DNA of 64,000 bases, taken from contig NZ_CAJPUY010000012.1 in assembly GCF_905397275.1 (NCBI RefSeq), forward strand, positions 124,001-188,000. Direction: 5' to 3'. The notes under the pieces are model-generated. The model was not told the DNA's origin and searched no databases. It saw only the letters and a list, made by a program, of their open reading frames with translations. This document shows positions 7,939 through 16,897 of the stretch, piece after piece (positions within the stretch are counted from its first letter, which is position 1; every line of letters begins with the position of its first letter). A program made the position numbers and the translations under genes. Origin of the DNA: Cupriavidus yeoncheonensis. Lineage in GTDB: Bacteria; Pseudomonadota; Gammaproteobacteria; Burkholderiales; Burkholderiaceae.

Positions 7939-9414
7939 TCAGCCGAGCTGGCCCTGGCAAAGGTACTTGGTATGCAGGTAGTCGTCCAGCCCGTGGCGGG
8001 AACCTTCTCGCCCGTAGCCGGATTCCTTGACGCCGCCGAACGGCGCGGCCTCGGCGGCAATCGCGCCTTCGTTGATGCCGACCATGCCGGTTTCCAGCGC
8101 CTGCGCCACGCGCCAGATGCGGCGCACATCGTTCGAGTAGAAATACGCGGCCAGCCCGAACGGCGTGTCGTTCGCGTCGCGGATCACCTCGGCTTCGTCG
8201 CGGAAGCGGAAGACCGGCGCCACGGGCCCGAAGGTCTCTTCGCAGGACAGCTCCATCTCGGGCGTTGCATCGATCAGCACGGTCGGCGCGTAGTAGTGCG
8301 GGCCGTCGGCCGTGCGCACACGCCGTCCGCCCGTCACCACGCGCGCGCCCCTGGCCACCGCGTCTTCGACATGCCGCGCAATCTTGTCGACGGCCCGCGC
8401 ATTGATCATCGGCCCGATCTGCGCATGCTCGTCCGTGGCGGGCCCGACGTGCAGCGCGCCAACCCGGCGTGCCAGCCGCTCGACAAAGTCGTCATGCACG
8501 GACTCGTGCACGTAGACGCGGTTCGGGCATACGCAGGTCTGCCCGCCGTTGCGGAACTTGGACGCCATCAGGCCATCGACCGCGGCGTCCAGGTCGGCAT
8601 CCTCGAACACGATGAACGGCGCATTGCCGCCCAGCTCCAGCGACAGCTTCTTGAGCGTGCCGGCGGATTCGCGCGCAAGGTGCTTGCCGACCGGCGTGGA
8701 GCCCGTGAACGTGATCTTGCGCACGCGGCTGTCGGCCAGCCAGGCATCGACCACGGCCGGCGTGCTTTCGCGCGACGCCGTGACGATGTTGAGCACGCCC
8801 GCCGGCAGGCCTGCCTGCTGCGCCAGCCAGACCAGCGCGAGCGCGGTCAGCGGCGTGTCCTCGGCGGGCTTGGCCACCACCGTGCAGCCGGCGGCCAGCG
8901 CCGGTGCAATCTTGCGGGCGATCATCGCCAGCGGGAAATTCCACGGCGTGATGGCCGCCACCACGCCCACCGGTTCCTTGAGCACCAGCAGCTTGCGGCC
9001 TGGCACGGCCTCCGCGACGATATCGCCGCAGATGCGCGTCGCCTCTTCGGCAAACCACTCGACGTAGGACGCGCCGTACAGCACCTCGCCAAGCGCTTCC
9101 TTCAGCGGCTTGCCCTGCTCCGTCGAGATGATGCGCGCCAGGTCTTCCTGGTTCGCCAGGATCAGCGCATGCCAGCGCTTGATCAGTTGCGCGCGCTCGC
9201 GCGCCGGGCGGGCGCTCCAGGCGGGAAATGCGTCCGCGGCGGCATCGGCAGCACGGCCCGCGTCGTCATCGCCGCTGTCGGGCACATGGGCGAACACCTC
9301 GCCCGTGGCCGGATTGGCGACGGCAAGGCGGCGGCCCTGCCCGGCATCGCGCCATTGCTGGTTGATGAAATTCTGGGTGCGCAGCAGCGCGGCATTGGCA
9401 AGAGTCAGGGACAT
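7939..9414 (-). CDS. NAD(P)-dependent succinate-semialdehyde-type aldehyde dehydrogenase (GabD family)
   Basis: A 491-residue aldehyde dehydrogenase of the GabD group, oxidising a carboxylated semialdehyde to a diacid. It shows the cofactor segment ITPWNFPLAMIARKIAPALA, the glycine motif FTGSTPVGK, the general-base region LSLELGGNAPFIVFEDADLD and the catalytic cysteine in FRNGGQTCVCPNR. The frame extends 174 bases further upstream into the dehydratase gene. I took the ATG at 9414 (MSLTLANAALL), which gives normal family length. It may act on tartronate semialdehyde from the neighbouring aldolase or on 2-ketoglutarate semialdehyde. Confidence 0.85.
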   Translation of the reverse strand: MSLTLANAALLRTQNFINQQWRDAGQGRRLAVANPATGEVFAHVPDSGDDDAGRAADAAADAFPAWSARPARERAQLIKRWHALILANQEDLARIISTEQGKPLKEALGEVLYGASYVEWFAEEATRICGDIVAEAVPGRKLLVLKEPVGVVAAITPWNFPLAMIARKIAPALAAGCTVVAKPAEDTPLTALALVWLAQQAGLPAGVLNIVTASRESTPAVVDAWLADSRVRKITFTGSTPVGKHLARESAGTLKKLSLELGGNAPFIVFEDADLDAAVDGLMASKFRNGGQTCVCPNRVYVHESVHDDFVERLARRVGALHVGPATDEHAQIGPMINARAVDKIARHVEDAVARGARVVTGGRRVRTADGPHYYAPTVLIDATPEMELSCEETFGPVAPVFRFRDEAEVIRDANDTPFGLAAYFYSNDVRRIWRVAQALETGMVGINEGAIAAEAAPFGGVKESGYGREGSRHGLDDYLHTKYLCQGQLG

Positions 9415-9445
9415 GGAAGAGGCGTTAGGAATGCGGATACAGCGC

Positions 9446-10969
9446 TCAGCTGACGATGCCGAGGTGCCAGGGCACGAACTCGTTGTCGCCCAGCCCCAGC
9501 AGTTCGCTCTTGGTCGGCTGGCCGGACGCGGCCTGCAGGATATGGTCGAAGATGCGCCGGCCCATCTCCTCGATCGACAGCACGCCATCCACCACGAGCC
9601 CGCAGTTGATATCCATGTCCTCCTGCAGGCGGGTGTACATGGGCGAATTCGACGCGAGCTTGATGGTGGGCGCCGGCTTGGAGCCGAACATCGAGCCCCG
9701 GCCCGTGGTGAAGCAGATCAGGTTGGCGCCGCTCGCAATCTGGCCCGTCACCGCCACCGGGTCGTAGCCCGGTGAATCCATGAAGACGAAGCCGGCCTTG
9801 TCGATCGGCTCGCCGTACTCGTACACCGCCTGCAGCGGCGTCGTGCCGCCCTTCATGGCCGACCCGAGCGACTTCTCGAAGATGTTCGCCAGGCCGCCCT
9901 GCTGGTTGCCGTGGCCGACCACGCCGTTGAACTGCCCGTTGTGCCCGGCGGTGTAGCGCTCCCACCAGGCGAGGCGGTCGAGCAGTTTCTGGCCGACTTC
10001 CGGCGTCACCGCGCGGCGCGTCAGCATGAACTCCACGCCGTGGATCTCGGGCGTTTCCGACAGGATCGCGGTGCCGCCGTGGCGCACCAGGATGTCCATG
10101 GCCGCGCCCAGCGCGGGGTTCGCGCTGATACCGGAGAACCCGTCTGAGCCGCCGCATTCGAGCCCGATCTTCAGGTGGCTGGCGGGCACGCGCTGGCGCA
10201 CCGCCTGGTTGGCGGCCGGCAGCATCGATTCCACCGCGCGGATGCCGGCCTGGATGGTCTCGCGCGTGCCGCCGGTGTCCTGCATGACCAGCGTCTGCAT
10301 GGCCACGCCCGGTTCCAGCCCTTGCGATTCCACCAGGCCGGCCACCTGGTTGCGCTCGCAGCCAAGGCCCACGATCAGCACGCCGGCAAGGTTCGGATGC
10401 CGCGCATAGCCGGCCAGCGTACGGCGCAGCACGTCGAAGTGCTCGCTCGGCGACGACATGCCGCAGCCGCTGGTCTGGGCGAAGGCCGCCACGCCATCCA
10501 CGTTCGGATAGGCCGCCAGCCGCTCCGGCGTGAAATGCGCGGCAATCTGCCGGATCACCGTCGAAGAGCAGTTCACCGACGACAGGATGCCGATGAAGTT
10601 GCGCGTGCCGACGCGGCCATCCGGGCGCACGAAGCCCATGAACGTGGCCCGTTCCGCTTCGGGCACGTAGTCGATCGCGCGCACGTCCTGGCAAAAGCCC
10701 GGATCGCGGTAGAAGTCCACCAGCTTGAGATTGTGCGAATGCACGTGCTCGCCGGCCGCTATATCGCGCGCCGCGACGCCGATCACGGTGTCGTACTTGC
10801 GCACCGGCGTGCCGGCGGCAATGGCGCAGGCCGCGATCTTGTGGCCGGCCGGGACTTGCGCACGCACGCGCAACGCCGGGTCGGACAACTGCTGCCCCAG
10901 CGCCAGTTCGCCTCTGGCGATCAGGACGTTGTCGTTCGCATGCAGCCGGATGACGGGGTTCGTATTCAC
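9446..10969 (-). CDS. UxaA/GarD-family sugar-acid dehydratase (galactarate or altronate type)
   Basis: A 507-residue dehydratase of the UxaA family. An N-terminal SAF-like domain (VLIARGELALGQQL, then GHKIAACAIAAGTPVRKYD, residues 15-60) precedes the catalytic domain with FMGFVRPDGRVGTRN, SSVNCSST, QTSGCGMS, VGLGCERNQ and LECGGSDGFSG. Length and the C-terminal FTTGRGSMFG are close to galactarate dehydratase GarD, which forms 5-keto-4-deoxyglucarate; altronate or another aldarate is also possible. It starts seven bases after the Bug protein gene and should be cotranscribed with it. Confidence 0.8.
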   Translation of the reverse strand: MNTNPVIRLHANDNVLIARGELALGQQLSDPALRVRAQVPAGHKIAACAIAAGTPVRKYDTVIGVAARDIAAGEHVHSHNLKLVDFYRDPGFCQDVRAIDYVPEAERATFMGFVRPDGRVGTRNFIGILSSVNCSSTVIRQIAAHFTPERLAAYPNVDGVAAFAQTSGCGMSSPSEHFDVLRRTLAGYARHPNLAGVLIVGLGCERNQVAGLVESQGLEPGVAMQTLVMQDTGGTRETIQAGIRAVESMLPAANQAVRQRVPASHLKIGLECGGSDGFSGISANPALGAAMDILVRHGGTAILSETPEIHGVEFMLTRRAVTPEVGQKLLDRLAWWERYTAGHNGQFNGVVGHGNQQGGLANIFEKSLGSAMKGGTTPLQAVYEYGEPIDKAGFVFMDSPGYDPVAVTGQIASGANLICFTTGRGSMFGSKPAPTIKLASNSPMYTRLQEDMDINCGLVVDGVLSIEEMGRRIFDHILQAASGQPTKSELLGLGDNEFVPWHLGIVS

Positions 10970-10976
10970 TTGGCAA

Positions 10977-11996
10977 TCAACCTTGCTGCAGCAGTTCTTT
11001 GAGCCTCAGCTTCTGGATCAGCTGGGTTTCCTGGTCGTAGACCGTGGCCACGTATTTCTTGTAGTCGGGGCCGTCGAGGTACATCACGGGCGCGTCCAGC
11101 CGCGCCGCCACATTGTGGAACTCGGTGCTCGCCACCGCGGCGCGGAAGGCGTCGCGCAGCTTCCTTTCCACGGCAGCCGGCAGGCCCTTGGGCGCGCCGA
11201 TACCGTTCGGCGCTTCCACCACCACGTTGTAGCCCAGTTCCTTCAACGTGGGCGTGTCCTTGAAGCGCGTCGCGCGCTGCTCGCCCCAGGTGGACAGCAG
11301 GCGCAGCTTGCCGGCCTCGACATGCGGGGCCCACGAGCTGGAATCGGCCAGCAGGTCGACCTGTCCGGCCAGCACATCCTGCAGCGCCGAGGCGCCCCCC
11401 TTGTAGGCGATGGCGTTGAACTTCACGCCCGCCGCCAGCGCGAACTGCTCCATGCCGACGTGCGTGGCGCCGCCGATGCCCGCATGGGCATAGGTAATCC
11501 GGCCCGGGCTGGCCTTGGCCGCGGCTACGACATCCTGCAGCGTCTTGAAGCGCGAGTTCGTGGGTACGGCAATGCCGAAGGTCTGGCCCGAGGTCCGCGC
11601 CAGGTAGGTCAGTTCGGTACGCGGATCCAGTTGCAGCATGCCGAGCTGCGAGAAGCGCGTGACCGAGATCGGGATCTGGCCGATGGTGTAGCCGTCAGGG
11701 TTGGCCCGTGCCAGTGCCTTGGTGCCGATCATGCCGGACGCGCCGGCGCGGTTCTCGACCACGATCGATTGCTTCAGGATGCCGGATGCCACCTGGCACA
11801 GGGCGCGCATCGACTGGTCCGCGGTTCCGCCTACGGGCCACGGGCAGATGAACGTGATGGGACGCTCGGGATACTCCGCCGCGGCAGCCCGGGCCACGCC
11901 AGGCAGGAGCATGCCGGCAGTACCCGCGGCAGCGGCCGCCGCGCCGCCGATGAGCAGCTGGCGACGCTTCGGATTGAAGGGGAGTCCTTGAGTCAT
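10977..11996 (-). CDS. Bug-family (TctC) tripartite tricarboxylate transporter solute-binding protein
   Basis: A 339-residue periplasmic binding protein of the Bug family. Its Arg-Arg signal peptide (PKRRQLLIGGAAAAAAG ending GVARA) may be Tat- or Sec-dependent. The mature part starts EYPERPITFICPWPVGGTADQ, the family signature, followed by VVENRAGASGMIGT and YAHAGIGGATHVGMEQFA. I chose the ATG at 11996, with GGAG eight bases before it, over an 81-base longer frame. First gene of the operon, it likely captures the sugar acid or carboxylate the operon degrades. No TctA/TctB membrane partners are in the window. Confidence 0.87.
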   Translation of the reverse strand: MTQGLPFNPKRRQLLIGGAAAAAAGTAGMLLPGVARAAAAEYPERPITFICPWPVGGTADQSMRALCQVASGILKQSIVVENRAGASGMIGTKALARANPDGYTIGQIPISVTRFSQLGMLQLDPRTELTYLARTSGQTFGIAVPTNSRFKTLQDVVAAAKASPGRITYAHAGIGGATHVGMEQFALAAGVKFNAIAYKGGASALQDVLAGQVDLLADSSSWAPHVEAGKLRLLSTWGEQRATRFKDTPTLKELGYNVVVEAPNGIGAPKGLPAAVERKLRDAFRAAVASTEFHNVAARLDAPVMYLDGPDYKKYVATVYDQETQLIQKLRLKELLQQG

Positions 11997-12126
11997 GTGG
12001 GTGTCTCCGTTGTTATGAGGCGGACAGGCCGCCCGCGCTGTGCCTGCATTGTGTTCCCGCCCAACATAACAATCCAATCACAAACTGGCATTGCTTCATA
12101 ACATGTTCGCTATGTAGACTCGGGCC
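11997..12126 (+). promoter_or_regulatory. Divergent promoter region between the catabolic operon and its LysR regulator
   Basis: These 130 bases separate two divergent starts. They include an AT-rich patch (12065-12120) and an imperfect dyad CATA-N10-TATG at about 12097-12114. The dyad is close to, but does not exactly fit, the LysR T-N11-A core. A regulator site here is expected from gene order, not proven by the dyad. Confidence 0.4.
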
Positions 12127-13068
12127 ATGGCCAATATCGATCGCGCGCTGCGCTCCAACATCAAGTTACGCCACCTGCAACTGCTGGTGGCGCTCGATGA
12201 ATTCCGGCACCTGGGCCGCACGGCGGAATTCCTGTCCGTCAGCCAGCCAGCGGTCTCGCGCGTGCTGACCGAGGTCGAGAAGATGCTGGGCCTGACGCTG
12301 TTCACGCGCTCCACGCGCGGCACCGAACCCACCGCGGCCGGCGAATCGCTGGTGCGTTTTGCGCGTTCGGTGCTGGCGCAATACGAGCAGACTCGCGACG
12401 AGATCGCCGCCGTGGAAAGCGGCGCATCGGGGCGTATCCGCATCGGGTCGATGGGTGCGGCGCTGCCGGCCTTGCTGGCGCGCGCGGTCGGCATGCTCAA
12501 GGAGCGCTCCCCGCGCGCCACCGTGCTGGTCGAGGAAGGCGACCTGACGCACCTGTTGCCCAAGCTGCGCCTGAGCGAACTGGACCTGATCGTGGGCCGG
12601 CTGGAACCCGGCTACGCTGCCCCGGACCTGCAGACCGAGGCGTTGTATGTCGATCCCATGGTGGCCGTGGTCAGGCGCGGGCACCGTCTCACCCGCAAGG
12701 CCAGCCCCGGCTGGCGCGACCTGGCGCAGATGCCGTGCGTCCTGCCGCCGCCCTGGGCCTCGCTGCGGGTCAAGATCGAGCAGGCCTTCCACCAGCACGG
12801 GCTGCACCCGCCGCAGGACGTGATCGAATCGTCGTCATACCTGGCCCTGGCCACCTTTGCCGTCGAACGCGACGCGGCGGGCTTCATGGCGCGCTCCGCC
12901 GCGCAGGCGCTCGAGGCCGAAGGCCGCCTGCGGATCCTCGCCATGGACGTGCCCGTCGAACTGCCCCCGGTAGGCGTCATGACACTGCGCGAACGCCCGC
13001 TGACCAGCAGCGCCGCGCAGATGATCGACTACCTGCGGCGCGCAGCGGCCGAGTTGACCGCGCACTGA
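12127..13068 (+). CDS. LysR-family regulator, probably of the adjacent sugar-acid operon
   Basis: A 313-residue LysR regulator. The winged helix (LRHLQLLVALDEFRHLGRTA, then VSQPAVSRVLTEVEKMLG, residues 14-58) is followed by a type-2 periplasmic-fold effector domain from about residue 95. The pattern FTRSTRGTEPTAAG is like the GbpR/galactose-binding regulators that control sugar and aromatic-acid genes. It is divergent from the five-gene operon starting at 11996, the classic layout for a LysR activator that also represses itself. The effector is probably the pathway substrate or an intermediate. Confidence 0.85.
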   Translation: MANIDRALRSNIKLRHLQLLVALDEFRHLGRTAEFLSVSQPAVSRVLTEVEKMLGLTLFTRSTRGTEPTAAGESLVRFARSVLAQYEQTRDEIAAVESGASGRIRIGSMGAALPALLARAVGMLKERSPRATVLVEEGDLTHLLPKLRLSELDLIVGRLEPGYAAPDLQTEALYVDPMVAVVRRGHRLTRKASPGWRDLAQMPCVLPPPWASLRVKIEQAFHQHGLHPPQDVIESSSYLALATFAVERDAAGFMARSAAQALEAEGRLRILAMDVPVELPPVGVMTLRERPLTSSAAQMIDYLRRAAAELTAH

Positions 13069-13181
13069 AGCATCCGCCAGCGAGGAGGCTCCAACGCTTG
13101 TGATTTCGTTGTTCTAAGTCAAAGGCCGTCTGCACCGCCACGCTAAGCTGCTACGCCTCAGCCAATCAGCAAGGAAAGACC

Positions 13182-13493
13182 ATGAACACGGCTCACACGC
13201 CCTTCCTGTTCGACGCCAGGGGCATTGCGAAGCGCTTCCGCCATGCCGCCATCTTCGGCGCGCTGGAATCCCTGGGCGACGGCGAAACGATGCGTTTCGT
13301 CAACGACCACGACCCGCAGCCGCTGCTGGAACAGTTGCGCCAGCGCTACCGCAATCAGGTTCAGATCCAGTACGTCCAGCGCGACAGCGAGGCGGTGGTG
13401 ATCGACTTCATCGTCCACCCTCTCAGCCCGGAACAAGCGGGCGGCGGCGCCTGTGGCGGCGGAAGTGGCGGCTGCGGATGCAGCGGCGGCTGA
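13182..13493 (+). CDS. DUF2249-domain protein with a Gly/Cys-rich tail
   Basis: A 103-residue protein with a DUF2249 domain. It opens with FLFDARGIAKRFRHAAIFGA; GDGETMRFVNDHDPQPLLEQL follows in the central region, and the core fold resembles the TusA/SirA-like family. After residue 83 it ends in a glycine-rich tail with three cysteines (GGGACGGGSGGCGCSGG). This could bind metal or a cofactor. DUF2249 proteins are often linked with nitrogen-oxide or molybdenum metabolism, but nothing nearby supports that here. AAGGAAAG precedes the ATG. It stands alone between the LysR and aroG. Confidence 0.72.
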   Translation: MNTAHTPFLFDARGIAKRFRHAAIFGALESLGDGETMRFVNDHDPQPLLEQLRQRYRNQVQIQYVQRDSEAVVIDFIVHPLSPEQAGGGACGGGSGGCGCSGG

Positions 13494-13664
13494 CACGATC
13501 GCATCCCCACGTGAGGCCCCGGTTCGGCGACCGCGAAACCGTCCCGCAAGCACGTGGCCATTGACTCTTGCATGACCGGCCTGCTCACGGCTTCCGGCCG
13601 GCCGGCATAAACGGCTGCTAAACGGCTACCATAGCGCTTTGCCCCAGTTCATCAAGAGCAAGCC

Positions 13665-14807
13665 ATGCACGATCCGCAGACCTCCACTTACAGCGCGGCC
13701 GAGGGCTGGCCAAGGCCCTCGGACCGCACCAGCGTTTCGGACGACGCCCGCGTCGACGACATCATCCCGTTGCCGCCGCCAGAACACCTGATCCGTTTCT
13801 TTCCCATCAGCGGTACGCCGGTCGAATCGCTGGTCACGACCACGCGGCAGCGCATTTCCCGCATCCTGCACGGCCAGGATGACCGCCTGCTCGTCATCAT
13901 GGGACCGTGCTCGATCCACGACCCGCACGCTGCGCTCGACTACGCGCAGCGACTCATGGCGCAGCGCGTGCGCCACGCCGCGACGCTGGAAATCGTGATG
14001 CGCGTGTACTTTGAAAAACCCCGTACCACCGTTGGCTGGAAAGGCCTGATCAACGACCCGTACCTCGACGAAAGCTACCGTATCGACGAGGGGCTGCGGA
14101 TGGCGCGCCATCTGCTGGTCGACATCAATCGTCTCGGGCTGCCGGCCGCGGGCGAGTTCCTGGACGTGATCTCGCCCCAGTACATCGGCGACCTGATCAG
14201 CTGGGGCGCCATCGGCGCCCGCACCACGGAAAGCCAGATCCACCGGGAACTGGCGTCTGGCACGTCGGCGCCGATCGGCTTCAAGAATGGCACCGACGGC
14301 AATATCAAGATCGCCATCGACGCGATCCAGGCGGGCTCGCGTCCGCACCACTTCCTTGGCGTGCACAAGAACGGGCAGGTCGCGACGGTACACACCCGTG
14401 GCAATCCGGACTGCCACGTCATTCTGCGTGGCGGGAAAGCCCCGAACTATGACGCCGGTTCCGTGGAGGCCGCCTGCAAGGAGCTTGAAGCGGCCGGGCT
14501 TGACCGGCGCCTGATGGTCGATTGCAGCCACGCCAACAGCAGCAAGCAACACCAGCGCCAGGTCGATGTCGCGCGCGACGTGGCACAACAGGTCAGCGGC
14601 GGCAGCCGGTCGGTCTTTGGCGTGATGGTCGAGAGCCACTTGGTCCCGGGCGCCCAGAAGTTCACGCCGGGCCAGCACAATCCGGCGGAGTTGACCTACG
14701 GCCAGAGCATTACCGACGCCTGCATTGGATGGGAAGACTCTGTCGCGGTGCTCGACATGCTGGCCGACGCGGTCACGGCGCGACAGCACAGGACCGCCGC
14801 CGCCTGA
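13665..14807 (+). CDS. aroG: 3-deoxy-7-phosphoheptulonate synthase (DAHP synthase, class I)
   Basis: A 380-residue class I-alpha DAHP synthase, which condenses phosphoenolpyruvate and erythrose 4-phosphate in the first step of aromatic amino acid synthesis. Diagnostic segments are LLVIMGPCSIHDPHAALDYA, VMRVYFEKPRTTVGWKGLIN, ARTTESQIHRELASG, GFKNGTDGN, and the metal-binding MVDCSHANSSKQH near residue 285. Length is slightly more than E. coli AroG owing to about 35 extra N-terminal residues. Which amino acid inhibits it cannot be told from sequence. It is monocistronic, 213 bases before ilvE. Confidence 0.93.
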   Translation: MHDPQTSTYSAAEGWPRPSDRTSVSDDARVDDIIPLPPPEHLIRFFPISGTPVESLVTTTRQRISRILHGQDDRLLVIMGPCSIHDPHAALDYAQRLMAQRVRHAATLEIVMRVYFEKPRTTVGWKGLINDPYLDESYRIDEGLRMARHLLVDINRLGLPAAGEFLDVISPQYIGDLISWGAIGARTTESQIHRELASGTSAPIGFKNGTDGNIKIAIDAIQAGSRPHHFLGVHKNGQVATVHTRGNPDCHVILRGGKAPNYDAGSVEAACKELEAAGLDRRLMVDCSHANSSKQHQRQVDVARDVAQQVSGGSRSVFGVMVESHLVPGAQKFTPGQHNPAELTYGQSITDACIGWEDSVAVLDMLADAVTARQHRTAAA

Positions 14808-15020
14808 CCCGCCTTGGTGCCCCGATGCGCGCAGCACGAAGCGCCTCGGGCCCAATTGGCCGATACCGCACCGCACCGTCGAGTTACACTTCTTCCTGTT
14901 CCCGGACGAGAGGTCGGTAATGCGGCTCTATCGCCACTTTTCGCCTGAACCCGGGACTATCTTGCACGCATAGCATCGGAAATCCGGAACCACCCTCCGA
15001 AGACGAAGAGACACAGAAAC

Positions 15021-16115
15021 ATGAGCGCTGACAACCAATTGCAGTTCACCGTGGAACGTCACCCCAACCCCACGCCGGCCGACAAGATCGCGGCCGCGCT
15101 GGTCGACCCCGCCTTCGGACGCGTCTTCACCGACCACATGGTCACGATCCGCTGGACCGAAGGGCGCGGCTGGCATGACGCCAAGGTGGAAGCGCGCCGC
15201 CCGTTCCAGATCGACCCGGCCTGCGCCGTCCTGCACTACGCGCAGGAAATCTTCGAAGGCATGAAGGCGTACCGCGGCGCCGACGGCAAGATCTCGCTGT
15301 TCCGCCCGCAGGAGAACGCCAGGCGTTTCCGCGCCTCGGCCGCCCGCATGTCGATGGCCGACCTGCCGGAAGCCGATTTCCTGCGCGCCGTCGAGGCGCT
15401 CGTGGACATCGACCGCGACTGGATCCCTGGCGGCGACGGCAGCCTGTACCTGCGCCCGTTCATGTTTGCCACGGAGACCTTCCTGGGCGTGCGTGCCGCG
15501 GCCGAATATGTGTTCTGCGTGATCGCCTGCCCGGTCGGCCCCTACTTCAAGGGCGGCAAGTCGGCGGTCACGGTGTGGGTGTCGGACCAGTACACGCGAG
15601 CGGCGCCTGGCGGCACCGGTGCGGCAAAGTGCGGCGGCAACTATGCGGCCAGCCTGATCGCACAGACCGAGGCCTCGCAGAAAGGCTGTGACCAGGTCGT
15701 CTTCCTTGATGCCGCCGAGCACCGCTGGATCGAGGAACTGGGCGGCATGAACGTGTTCTTCGTCATGGACGACGGCTCGCTGCAGACGCCTCCGCTGTCC
15801 GGCACGATCCTGCCCGGCATCACGCGCGCCTCCATCATCGAGCTGGCCCGCCGCGAAGGTCTCAAGGTTGCCGAAACCCCGTACGCGTTCGACGCATGGC
15901 AGGCTGACGCCAAGAGCGGCCGCGTCCGGGAAACCTTCGCCTGCGGCACCGCCGCCGTGGTGACCGCCATCGGCAACGTGCGCCATGCCGGCGGCGAATT
16001 CGCGATCGGCGACGGCGGCGAAGGCGAAGTCACGCGCCGCATCCGCTCGCTGCTGACCGGCATCCAGCGCGGCAAGGAGCCGGACACCTTCGGCTGGGTC
16101 CACCACATCGCCTGA
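15021..16115 (+). CDS. ilvE: Branched-chain amino acid aminotransferase
   Basis: A 364-residue fold-type IV aminotransferase that makes valine, leucine and isoleucine from their keto acids. It is the longer, BCAT type II form: FGRVFTDHMVTIRWTEGRGW at the N-terminus, then YAQEIFEGMKAYRGADG. The PLP lysine lies in the GTGAAKCGGNYAASLIAQ segment (about residue 208), and EELGGMNVFFV and LPGITRASIIELA follow. It is followed at once by a convergent permease gene, with a strong hairpin between them. Confidence 0.92.
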   Translation: MSADNQLQFTVERHPNPTPADKIAAALVDPAFGRVFTDHMVTIRWTEGRGWHDAKVEARRPFQIDPACAVLHYAQEIFEGMKAYRGADGKISLFRPQENARRFRASAARMSMADLPEADFLRAVEALVDIDRDWIPGGDGSLYLRPFMFATETFLGVRAAAEYVFCVIACPVGPYFKGGKSAVTVWVSDQYTRAAPGGTGAAKCGGNYAASLIAQTEASQKGCDQVVFLDAAEHRWIEELGGMNVFFVMDDGSLQTPPLSGTILPGITRASIIELARREGLKVAETPYAFDAWQADAKSGRVRETFACGTAAVVTAIGNVRHAGGEFAIGDGGEGEVTRRIRSLLTGIQRGKEPDTFGWVHHIA

Positions 16116-16122
16116 GACTCGC

Positions 16123-16151
16123 GCCCTGGCCCGGACTGACCGGGTCAGGGC
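16123..16151. terminator. Hairpin between convergent ilvE and the TauE-type permease gene
   Basis: GCCCTGGCCCGG (16123-16134) pairs with CCGGGTCAGGGC (16140-16151) across a 5-base loop, with one G-U pair. No T-run follows on either strand, so it may be a weak or Rho-assisted bidirectional terminator. It overlaps the permease stop codon. Confidence 0.4.
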
Positions 16152-16897
16152 CGGCCTGGCAGCCCCGGCAGCGAGGACACCAGCAGGACCACCCCTGACG
16201 CCGTCAGCAGCGTCAGTACGATCTTGCGGAAGGTGGCCTCGCTGATGCCCAGGTACACCCGGGCGCCGAGCAGCGACGGCACCAGCATCGCCGGGGCCAC
16301 CACCAGGAACATCGGCAGCATGTCGCGCGTGACGATGCCCTTGCTGACATAGGTGGCCATGGTCACCGCCAGCGTGGCCAGGTTGAAGTTCTGGATCACC
16401 GCGCGCTGCTCATCCTTGTCGAACCCGCGCAGCGTGCACCACAGCGTGGGAATCACGCCGGTAAATCCGCCGATCCCGCCCATCACCCCGCCCGCAGCCC
16501 CAGCCACGCCGTCTGCCAGACGCCCGCCGTGGGTGATCGCCGGCAAGCGCTGCGCCATCAGCATCACGGGGCACCATAGCGTCAGGAAGGCGCCAAACAC
16601 GGCCTTGAACAGCTGCGCATTCAAGGCCGGCAGGATCGCCACGCCAATCGGAATGCCGGCGAGCCCGCCCGCCACGAACGGCCACAGCCGGCGCAGCGAA
16701 AGGCCGCGCCGCACCGAGAACGCCGCCAGCAATTGCCCTGTCAGCGCGCCGAACACCGTCATCGCCGATGCCAGGCGGGGCTCGATGGTCCATGCCCAGA
16801 AGGACATCGCGACCATGCCGAAGGCGAATCCTGACAGGCCCTGCACGAAGCCGGCGACGGCTGCGCCGAGGATGACGATGACCAGGGTGGAGTCCAT
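16145..16897 (-). CDS. TauE/SafE (TSUP) family membrane permease
   Basis: A 250-residue inner-membrane protein with about eight hydrophobic segments and the internal repeat typical of the TSUP family. It opens with VIVILGAAVAGFVQGLSGFA (the family QGxxGFGF-like motif), and VMGGIGGFTGVIPTLW follows after the midpoint. Members export or import sulfite, sulfoacetate or other small organic anions; the substrate is unknown here. The frame can begin at a GTG 15 bases upstream, but the ATG at 16897 gives the usual N-terminus. No ribosome site is strong for either. Confidence 0.8.
   Translation of the reverse strand: MDSTLVIVILGAAVAGFVQGLSGFAFGMVAMSFWAWTIEPRLASAMTVFGALTGQLLAAFSVRRGLSLRRLWPFVAGGLAGIPIGVAILPALNAQLFKAVFGAFLTLWCPVMLMAQRLPAITHGGRLADGVAGAAGGVMGGIGGFTGVIPTLWCTLRGFDKDEQRAVIQNFNLATLAVTMATYVSKGIVTRDMLPMFLVVAPAMLVPSLLGARVYLGISEATFRKIVLTLLTASGVVLLVSSLPGLPGRP

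Noticed and set aside
7327..9453. 708-codon plus-strand frame opposite the aldolase and dehydrogenase genes
   Set aside because: Same antisense pattern; both opposite genes are clear enzymes.
12097..12114. CATA-N10-TATG as a definite LysR box
   Set aside because: It does not fit T-N11-A exactly and is short, so it is given only as a possible element.
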